Assembly: GCA_905116865.2 (NCBI GenBank)
Contig: CAJHNH020001147.1
Coordinates: forward strand, 1 to 64,000
Direction of reading: 5' to 3'
DNA length: 64,000 nt
Origin: Candidula unifasciata
Taxonomy: Eukaryota > Mollusca > Gastropoda > Stylommatophora > Geomitridae
How positions within the stretch are numbered: the stretch's first letter is position 1; each line of letters starts with the position of its first letter. The notes below the pieces were generated by a model, which was given only the letters and a program-made list of their open reading frames with translations, ran no database searches and had not been told where the DNA came from. Position numbers and translations under genes: made by a program. Shown piece by piece: positions 55,998 to 64,000 of the stretch.

Positions 55998-57344
55998 ACT
56001 TCTGGGAATTCTTTAACATGGAAAGATGATGACACACCTGACCACCGCACTTTATGATCTAGAAAATAAGATCTAACATGCCATATCCCAATACAATCAT
56101 AGGCTAGGCATTATCTGCTTCACCATTAGGTTCTTTCTGTGTGGGTGTGTGTGTGGGTGTGGCTGGTGGGGCGGGGGGGGGGCGAAGTTATCTGAAGAAA
56201 AACATCTGTACAGCGAATTAAGAAACATCTATTGGTAAGCAAGACACCAAACCACAACCTAAATCGAGTCAAGAATGTATGTGGCGAGTGAATGTAAGAT
56301 ATGAGGTCAGGAATGAATGTGAGAAATGAAGCTGAAGAAGAAAGGCAAGGGACACACACACGGTATGCACGTTAGGTATGAGGGCAAGCAATTAAAAAAA
56401 AAGCCAGTAACAGAAAACAAACACAAGGTAAAAAAAAAAAAGTAACTTATCCCCTTACAACAATATAATAACCTTCTTTAAAAAAAAAATGGACGTTACT
56501 GCCAGACAAGCACAATACATCGTGACCTTCTCTTTTAGCACTTCGGTTTTTGAGGGAGATATAAGGCTCTGCTTCTTGGTCTTCTCCCAGCCTCGACCAG
56601 AGACAGATCATGCTGTTATAGAGTTTCTCTGATGTTATCTTTTCATTTTCTTTCTGGTCTACATTGTACTTTTCGTCCAGCTCGCCTTTTGATATATGGC
56701 TTGGATAGTATAGCGTCACAAGACATTCTCTATAAGTGAGCAGAAAATTAGTTGATTTGCTGTCTTTGTTACCACATACATTACCTTCTGATAAAATAAC
56801 ATTACCTCTATAGAACAATAAAAAGCCGTCTAAAAAGTGACATTACCCCTTTAAAATTACATACATTACCTTGTGAAAAAGTAACATTACCCCTCGCCCC
56901 GTACCCAGTCGTCTCCCTTGCACAGAACTCAACAAGCTGCAACATTGTTATTTATGTGAGGTTCACAGAGTCGAGATGGCTTCCCTCTCACCGCCACATT
57001 GGTTGTCAGCTGGGGTCGGGGGGTCGGGTGGATCTGCAGTCTGTCATCACGAAACATGATGGAGTGGCTGAAATGTGCGGGGTCGATTACGCGGGTCGCT
57101 GGAAGTTAGAATGGGGTAAAAATTTGCAGCTTGACACGAAATCTGGCAATAAACTTTCTCTACATTTTTCTCTGATCTCCATTTCTAGTGCTCATGACTA
57201 TTTCTTTATTTCCAGCTTTCCTTCCTTTCTTCCCAGCATTTTTTTTTGGTGTGGCCTGCCTGCCAATGTTGCTATTTTACACCTTCATGTTCTATACTTA
57301 CCTGTCGACCTACCTAGCTGACTTATGACCCATCTGTCTGCCCA
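55998..57344 (-). other. Unassigned stretch with a 123-codon ATG frame (56447-56818, minus)
   Basis: The minus frame 56818-56447 has balanced, mostly low-repeat composition (for example ELDEKYNVDQKENEKITSEK and LYNSMICLWSRLG). It is the most protein-like frame outside transposons. I recognise no family, it ends in a T/A run, and no conserved splice sites are obvious. Nearby ACATTACCCCT words repeat at 56835-56900. It could be an exon or chance. Confidence 0.25.
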
Positions 57345-57790
57345 TACAGGTACGAGTCATCCACTAAACGAAACAGTCAGACTGTACATCTGACCCACTA
57401 AACGAACCAGTCAGACTGTACATCCAAGTACATCTGACCCACTAAACGAACCAGTCAGACTGTACATCCAAGTACATCTGATCCACTAAACCGTCACTCT
57501 GTCTCTATTTACCCCAAAATTCCTCTTTTCTCCTTCCACTCTCCTTCCACTCTCCTCTCTCCTTCCACCCTCCTAATCTCTCCTTCCACCCTTCTCTTAT
57601 TTCCTTCCACCCTCCTGTTATTTCCTTCCACCTTCCTGTTATTTCCTTCCACCCTCCTGTTCTCTCCCTCCACCCTCCTGTTCTCTCCCTCCATCATCAT
57701 GTTCTCTCCTTCCACCCTCCTCTTCTCTCCTTTCCACCCTCATTATCTCTCCTGCCCTCCTTCTGTCTCTCCTTCCGCCCTTCCAAACCA
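57345..57790. repeat. Two short arrays: 33-45-bp units, then 18-bp CTCCTTCCACC units
   Basis: Bases 57345-57490 repeat CCACTAAACGAACCAGTCAG and ACTGTACATC. Bases 57525-57790 repeat TCCTTCCACCCTCCTGTT with variants. Confidence 0.9.
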
Positions 57791-58235
57791 CACGTCTCCT
57801 GTTTGCTCCATAAACAATGAAACTCATCAACAGAGGAATCTACCTGCGCTTTCTCGCTCCTACCTGTGCTTACCTGTCTCCTGCCACCCGTCTTGCTGTG
57901 ACCTACAGAAGCCGGCAGAAGTTGCAAAGGTCCCGGGATGAAAGGAGCAACAAACTTGCAGGTACCTGTCTCTTCATTAAATGCTTTCCGGGTCAGGCAT
58001 TAGAGGTTAATAGCTGTCATCGTGATATCATTATTATCATCATTATCATCTTCATGTCGTCATCACTATCATTATCATTATCGTCTTCATTATCGTCATC
58101 ATGCTGCTCCCCAGTCGCATTGATGAGGTGAGGTATTTATCTGTCTGTCTGCCTGTCGGTGCCTTGCTGTCTGCCTGCGTCTGTCTATCCGTGCCTCATC
58201 TTACCCTTCCACCCCGTCCCTTTCCGCTGTCATAT
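57791..58235 (+). other. Unassigned stretch with a candidate internal exon (57907-57959)
   Basis: A pyrimidine-rich acceptor (GTGACCTACAG) precedes 53 bases that read SRQKLQRSRDERSNKLA in one frame and end at GTACCTG, a plausible donor. It is too short to identify. A trinucleotide-like (ATC/ATT) region follows at 58022-58100. Confidence 0.2.
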
Positions 58236-58237
58236 AT

Positions 58238-58340
58238 ATACCGTATTTTGCCAAGTATAAGGCGATCCCGTGGACAGACGCACCTTGATTCTGGGCCCCG
58301 AAATTTGGTGAACAATATTATGATTAAATAAAGTAAGGCT
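58238..58340 (+). mobile_element. Single terminus of the DNA transposon seen at 38.3 kb
   Basis: ACCGTATTTTGCCAAGTATA, then GACGCACCTTGATTCTGGG, match the left end at 38265. No opposite terminus was found nearby. Confidence 0.55.
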
Positions 58341-58942
58341 GTGGCAGATCAACACCTTATTCCCACTGTCAGGGGCAACCCGTGGCACCTTCGCCTACGC
58401 CAAATGACAAGAACTTTTAACTCGAAACTGTTGCCCCTCGATTTGTTTCCTAGACCAGTTACGGCCAGAGATAAGGTTCTTTCTCTCCATCGCAACTACT
58501 GTTAGCTATTGCATATCCTATCATGTAGTGATATGGAAGTATATGGTTTTGCTACCCGGCTACTGGGCTGAGTGCATGGCACGACCATCCGAGCTGTGCA
58601 TTCCATCGGGAGTGCCTTTCTGCTGTGGCTAGCCTGGTTGTTTGTTATCAAATGCAGATTCAGAGAATGACGAGTGACCTGTTGCCCCAGACCTAGCGAT
58701 ATGTGATATTGTGCATGCATGTACTGATTGTCTCACACTGCTATTAACAATAATTGAAGCATACCCCCGCCATTTTACCGTTGACAAAATAGCCTCGTGC
58801 CTCAAATAGAACCAGATTAAGTCCCATCAAGAACTCGGTGTCTACTTAACAGGATCCAACTAGGCGGCAGTATACCAGTGCCGTTTTCTGGGCTGTTACA
58901 CGAGGCCTTTAGCAGTGCCCATCCTTGTGACGTGTACAGATT
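58341..58942. other. No gene recognised
   Basis: Unique-looking DNA; the 72-codon minus frame at 58502-58720 has no domain. Confidence 0.4.
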
Positions 58943-59150
58943 AGGCAAGGGCAGTAAAGGACCCTTTTCAGTGCCACTGACGTATGCGTCCTAAAAACGC
59001 TGGACAAACGTTTACCTGGTATTCAATGCAGACCGGGCTATTTTGGGAGCCAGGGTCACTTTTGGCACAAAAATCCGCCGCCATGGTGTTTGAACCCTAG
59101 AGCTTCTAGCGGACAGGCAAGCGTGTAGCAGCCAAGCCAGTATCCTCGAG
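58943..59150 (-). mobile_element. Family A SINE
   Basis: The left end GCAGTAAAGGACCCTTTTCA is the reverse complement of the 3' end of the 5-kb copy. CACCATGGTGTTTGAACCCT and GACAGGCAAGCGTGTAGC correspond to box B and box A regions of the head. The central body is shortened. Confidence 0.75.
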
Positions 59151-59334
59151 GATCACGTGATCAGCAGAAAAACGACTTAGGGGTTGTGATTATAGTTTTA
59201 TAATGCCGACAGCCGTAGATTTGAAGTCAGCTGGAAGCGATTAGTTGGACGACCGCTTCATTAGTGCCTGAACAGGGTCATGAGCACCAACCGTACAAAG
59301 TGCAATACATGTTGAATATTATTGAACGATGAAT

Positions 59335-59440
59335 CAAGAATAGACACCACTGCACTCCGGACATTCCCATAATTGACCCGGCCCCCTCTTCAGCGGCAAG
59401 CGTACATTTCCAGTTCTGATGGTACCAGTAACACTCTGAC
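59335..59440 (+). pseudogene. Possible LINE remnant related to 43.0 kb
   Basis: It reads PDIPIIDPAPSSAASVHFQF in one frame, parallel to DLDIPISASSPSSAEV at 43.0 kb, with GGACATTCCCATAA shared at DNA level. Too short for assignment. Confidence 0.35.
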
Positions 59441-60180
59441 TGTGTAACCGTCTCGCCCAATCCATTGACTCTTGAACGTCGGCCGGATCGCCTGATCACG
59501 CCTTGCAGCTCCCTTCTCCTCAGACCTCGACGATGTGTCATTCGATCCTAAAGGACGCTGACAACATTTAGCCCCCCGTGCATCAGTATATCACCAACTG
59601 GGTGCAGAACCAATCAGTCTCTCCATATATTCATTTCCCAACACACTGGCATTGCGTGGAGAAAATATCCAAAGAGCGGTAACTACCCGGAGCCTCTGAA
59701 GCTATGCTTGCCACTCAGCAAGGAGCATGCCTGTTCCAACCTTTCTCACCATGGTCTGTGGGTCAGTTAGCAACTACGACATGTGTACAGAGATGAAAGA
59801 CTGCAGTGACCGCCTCCACCTCCATTCTTCTTCATCATTGGTTCAACGTGTGAGTCTGCAGGCCCCGCTGTCCAGTCCTTCACTCACGGTGTATGTGACT
59901 AGAACCCAGACAAGTCACAGTGCTGTGACAAACTACTAAACGTAAAGTGACAAATAACAAATTATTCGTTAGAGTGCCTAGTTCTGAAGTAGATCTACAG
60001 CTCAGATAGATCTACATCAAATGAGCCAGTTTCTTGGGGTTGGGGGGGGGGGGGGGGGGGAGGATTGCTCCAGAACTTGGAGCAGAGCTCATGTGTGCCC
60101 TTCCTCTCTAGTACCGAGATCTGCCCCTGCATTTCTCGAGATGCATAGAGTTAATTCGTCACACAGAGCTATTTAGACTA
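59441..60180. other. No gene recognised; G-run at 60040-60061
   Basis: Unique-looking DNA. A run of about 20 G precedes AGGATTGCTCC. Confidence 0.45.
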
Positions 60181-60184
60181 CATT

Positions 60185-60375
60185 TTGTTCACGGTTAGAC
60201 TACACACGTACACGGCCAGACTACACATTTACACGGTCGGAGTACACACGTAGGCGGCCAGAGTACACATTTACACGGTCGGAGTACACACGTAGGCGAC
60301 CAGAGTACACATGTACACGGTCGGAGTACACACGTAGGCGGCTAGACTACACATGTACACGGCCAGAGTACACTT
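60185..60375. repeat. Short minisatellite, 21-bp units alternating in two types
   Basis: Units ACACGGTCGGAGTACACAC and GTAGGCGGCCAGAGTACACA alternate, giving a 42-bp period, about four periods. Confidence 0.9.
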
Positions 60376-61329
60376 GAAGGCAGCCACAGGACACAGTTAC
60401 AACCAAAACCAGACGGCCAAATACGACGGACGCTGCAGGTGAAACATTGAATCTAAAGCTGCGGCTGGCAGAAACGTCTGAAAGAAGTCTTTGGTGTCAC
60501 GGTATTATATGGCTGCAGACGCCGCTTCAGATCATGTCAGGATGTTTGTTATCTGCCTGCATTTTATTTGCACGAACGATTTTGAATTGCAGGGTGTCCA
60601 TTGATATTCCAATTAGGACCTCTCTTTACCGGGTTTAAAAAGAAATCGTCGTCAGGTAGAAGGGTTTGTGTGTGAAGACACGAGGAAATTATTGTCTGGT
60701 GTTTTGTGTAAGGAAATGCAGATTGTAGGAGAATCTGCCAAGGCTATAGAATGATAGATATATTCCCTGGTATTCGTTGGTTGAAGATGAAAAACATGGT
60801 AAAAAACTAAAACGGTTGTCATCATCATCATCCTTAACACCAACATCATCATGTGGCAGATACTTTGCAGAACCACCCAGCGCACATCTTGTATGCTCTC
60901 CGTGCAAACGCCAGGTGTTAGATTTTCACGACATCAGTGACAACTGAAATGGAGTGACCCAAAACCTGTTTTTCTAGTAAACAAATTCCAGGAGCGTTTA
61001 AAGAAGTTATTAGGTCATTACAATAAATGTGGATAAACAAGTTTCGGTTGACATAGGAACCGGAGCAGCGGGGCTCTCGAATGTCCCATAGGTCGTGGGT
61101 TTACATCTCCAATTAGAGCACGTTCTAACGTTTGTAATTAAGACTTAGATTTCCTTGATAATCTTCACCTCTCCCCCCCCCCCACCACAACAATGATGTA
61201 TCAATACACCACTATGTGCCAGGAATTGGACTAAAAGGCCACAATGCTAGATGGGCCTGCGTGCCCACTTCTTACTCCTTTAAAAATAAAGTTTGTTTGC
61301 TCGTTCGTTCCGTCATGGTGACGTTTATT
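60376..61329. other. No gene recognised; tRNA-like remnant at 61060-61115
   Basis: GAGCAGCGGGGCTCTCGAAT and GGTCGTGGGTTTACATCTCC resemble a SINE head (plus). Bases 61168-61183 are C-rich. The remainder is unassigned. Confidence 0.4.
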
Positions 61330-62153
61330 TTCCTAACTAACCCGGACATTCACTATCACGGACATCCACTGACCCGGACATTCACCGACCCGGACATTCA
61401 CCGACCCGGACACCCATCGACCCAGACATCCACTGACCCGGACATTCACCGACCCTGACGTCTACCGACCCGGACACCCATCGACCCAGACATCCACTGA
61501 CCCGGACATTCACCGACCCGGACATTCACCGACTCTGACTTCTACCGACCCGGACACCCATCGACCCAGTCATCCACTGACCCGGACACCCATCGACCCA
61601 GGCATCCACTGACCCGGACACCCATCGACCCAGACACCCATCGACCCAGACATCCACCGACCCGGACATCCACCGACCCGGACATCCACTGACCCGGACA
61701 TCCACTGACCCAGACATCCACTGACCCGGACATCCACTGACCCGGACACCCAGCGACCCGGACATCCACCGACCCTGACTTCTACCGACCCGGACATCCA
61801 CTGACCCGGACATCCACTGACCCGGACACCCAGAGACCCGGACATCCACCGACCCTGACTTCTACCGACCCTGACATCCACCGACCCTGACTTCTACCGA
61901 CCCGGACACCCATCGACCCGGACATCCACTGACCCAGACATCCACTGACCCGGACATCCACTGACCCGGACACCCACCGACCCGGACATCCACTGACCCG
62001 GACATCCACTGACCCGGACACCCATCGACCCAGACATCCACCGACCCGGACATCCACTGACCCGGACATCCACTGACCCAGACATCCACTGACCCGGACA
62101 TCCACCGACCCAGGCATCCACTGACCCGGACATCCATCGACCCAGGCATCCAC
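61330..62153. repeat. 16-bp minisatellite, about 51 units
   Basis: The unit is GACCCGGACATCCACT with variants (ACCCATC, CCAGACATC, CCTGACTTCTACC). The TGACTTCTACC variant recurs at irregular multiples of 16 bp, showing block duplications. Minus-strand frames of 75-123 codons are translations. Confidence 0.96.
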
Positions 62154-62440
62154 TTGTGTGTACAGCCAGGAGTGAGCAGATGGTCTGGCCGAATCTCTAC
62201 ACTCAGGGAAAAGACAAGGCTGACTTAAAATAAAAATTCTTTGTACATGAATTTATTTGTACATTTCATATTATTTCATGCGTTTTATAATATGTATTTA
62301 CTATTCAGTAGTATATTATCATTTTTCTGTTCTGAAACTAGGATTAGTTCGGATTTAAAGGCCCCCCCCCCCACACACACATGTCCTCTGTATATTGTGT
62401 GTGCAAATGCTTGTTTTATGATTGGCTAATTGCTCCAGCC

Positions 62441-62855
62441 GTCAGTGCAGTTGGGTGCGAGCCCGTCAGTGCAGTTGGGTGCGAGCCTGTCAGTGCAGTT
62501 GGGTGCGAGCCTGTCAGTGCAGTTGGGTGCGAGCCTGTCAGTGCAGTTGGGTGCGAGCCTGTCAGTGCAGTTGGGTGCGAGCCTGTCAGTGCAGTTGGGT
62601 GCGAGCCTGTCAGTGCAGTTGGGTGCGAGCCTGTCAGTGCAGTTGGGTGCGAGCCTGTCAGTGCAGTTGGGTGCGAGCCTGTCAGTGCAGTTGGGTGCGA
62701 GCCTGTCAGTGCAGTTGGGTGCGAGCCTGTCAGTGCAGTTGGGTGCGAGCCTGTCAGTGCAGTTGGGTGCGAGCCTGTCAGTGCAGTTGGGTGCGAGCCT
62801 GTCAGTGCAGTTGGGTGCGAGCCTGTCAGTGCAGTTGGGTGCGAGCCTGTCAGTG
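62441..62855. repeat. 24-bp minisatellite, 17 almost identical units
   Basis: The unit is GTCAGTGCAGTTGGGTGCGA plus GCCT. Only the first units differ (GAGCCC). Because 24 is divisible by three, all three plus-strand frames are open. Confidence 0.98.
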
Positions 62856-63104
62856 ACGGCTGCCTTATGTATTTACTTCAGGTGTGCAAGCTTCTAATAT
62901 TTACTTGGGCAGATATTTTTTACGTTATTCTTCAAATGGGAAAGTAAAGGACACCGGCACAGAAACAGAATAATTATGGAGTGGCCATTTTGCTCTGAAG
63001 TTTCAACATAGACTAATGACTAGTTGATAGGCACGATCGGAACAGTTGTTTGTGTGATTTCTTTCATTTCCACACAGTGAGCCTCGTAGTCATAGTTTGT
63101 GTTG

Positions 63105-63541
63105 TGTTGCATCAGCTCAGGCGGTCCCTGTACGGGCTCCAGGGTTCCATTGTGGGGCAAACAAGAACAGACCCACACGTCCCCAACAAGCATGTCATAG
63201 GAGTCGACTAATATGAAGCATTCTTCGGAGTGGGGAATGCATTTGCGCGAAGGGCAAGGAACCAGCAGTTTGCATACTAATAAGAGAGATCGGTAAAACG
63301 GATGTGTGCGCAAAACTCTTGGTTTTGGAATAAAACTAAAGTCCAGAAGGGAAGGAACAAAAGAAGCTTTCGATCGCCGTTTATACAGCCGGTAAATGCG
63401 AAGAAGAAGAGAAGAAGAAGAAGACAAAGAAGACGAAGAAGAAGAAGACAAAGAAGACGAAGAAGAAGAAGACAAAGAAGACGAAGAAGACGAAGAAGAA
63501 GAAGAAGAAGAAGAAGAAGAAGAAGAAGAAGAAGAAGAAGA
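63105..63541 (+). mobile_element. Family G retroposon with long (GAA)n tail, full length
   Basis: The head GGGTTCCATTGTGGGGCAAA is followed by AACAAGCATGTCATAGGAGT, CGACTAATATGAAGCATTCT, ACTAAAGTCCAGAAGGGAAG and GCCGTTTATACAGCCGGTAA, then ATGCGAAGAAGAAG and about 150 bp of GAA/GACGAA repeats to 63541. The tail contains ACAAAGAAGACGAAG higher-order units. Confidence 0.87.
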
Positions 63542-64000
63542 GATTAAATTGTGTACAGTCATAAAATTAATGGCGTGTTTAAATATCTTGAATCCATTGA
63601 TGTTGATAGCTACATGAAGTTGTTGCCCCTCTTGTCTGTCCGTGTTTGCACATCGCACTGTCATCACCACCGGTGTGTCCCAACATTCACAAACAGCCAT
63701 ATCCTAACCCAAATCCTCCAGGCTCCCGCTCTTCGGAGTTTGTTTATACCACATCTAGCTGCCTCCTCCGGAATATCACAACCAGCGACCTTCCCTCTCT
63801 CACCGACTTGCTTGAACTCACAAACTCACAGCTGCCGTCACTCCTCGCTTTCACACAACTCTCGGAGCTTTCCTCTTGTTTATCGAAAAAACGTCGAGTC
63901 CACAGAGGTATTATAAAAAGTGAGCCGGATCAGCGGTGACGACACAAATATGTCCAAAGGGCACAAACCAGGAAGAAACAACCAGAACTTGGCTGTTTCT
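63542..64000. other. No gene recognised
   Basis: Overlapping plus-strand frames of 97 and 121 codons (63551-63939) have Ser/Leu-rich ordinary composition but no identifiable domain. Confidence 0.4.

Noticed and set aside
62381..62947. Three plus-strand frames over the 24-bp array
   Set aside because: Same reason: identical 8-residue peptides in every frame.

Overview
This window is eukaryotic, almost certainly from an invertebrate animal. It has no bacterial-style gene packing, no operons, no intact gene and no rRNA. It is a mosaic of tandem repeats, 5'-truncated LINE 3' ends, tRNA-derived SINEs, other retroposons with target-site duplications (TSDs), a solo LTR and hAT-type DNA-transposon remnants. 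A mollusc (gastropod-like) source is my best guess from the repeat style, but nothing here proves it. By my count about 20 kb, roughly a third of the window, is tandemly repeated. Nearly all long open frames are translations of these arrays and should not be read as genes.

Layout. 0.2-4 kb: tetranucleotide and minisatellite DNA, with a 688-bp solo LTR inserted in a 23-bp array. 5-9 kb: a SINE with a perfect 13-bp TSD, a 27-bp minisatellite and a 31/33-bp minisatellite. 11.5-17.2 kb: arrays of 36, 22, 16, 25 and 20 bp, the last invaded by a (GAA)-tailed retroposon. 18-22.3 kb: LINE pieces, including a 53-bp minisatellite that appears to be an amplified piece of LINE reverse transcriptase. 23-26.6 kb: a 1-kb polypurine tract and a 60-unit 35-bp array. 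28-43 kb: hAT remnants, LINE 3' ends, SINEs and a 46/51-bp array. 43.6-45.3 kb and 51.8-52.2 kb: clustered copies of a hairpin-headed retroposon. 48.6-49.6 kb: about 1 kb of (GT)n/(TGCG)n. 50.7-51.5 kb: a LINE reverse-transcriptase fragment with its FADD motif. 54.1 kb: a tiny SPIN-like hAT MITE. 61.3-62.9 kb: 16-bp and 24-bp arrays.

Recurrent families defined here: A, a tRNA-derived SINE of about 275 bp (13-bp TSD at 5 kb, 10-bp TSD at 41 kb). B, a retroposon of about 235 bp with a 5' hairpin and a variable tetranucleotide tail, with perfect 11-12-bp TSDs at four loci; at two loci one TSD pair encloses a whole dimer or trimer. G, a retroposon of about 280 bp with a (GAA)n tail and a 12-bp TSD, whose last bases match the 3' end of a LINE at 34.4 kb. 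Together these families explain many of the microsatellites as retroposon tails. Possible genuine coding exons are few and weak (near 24.1, 35.0, 56.6 and 57.9 kb).
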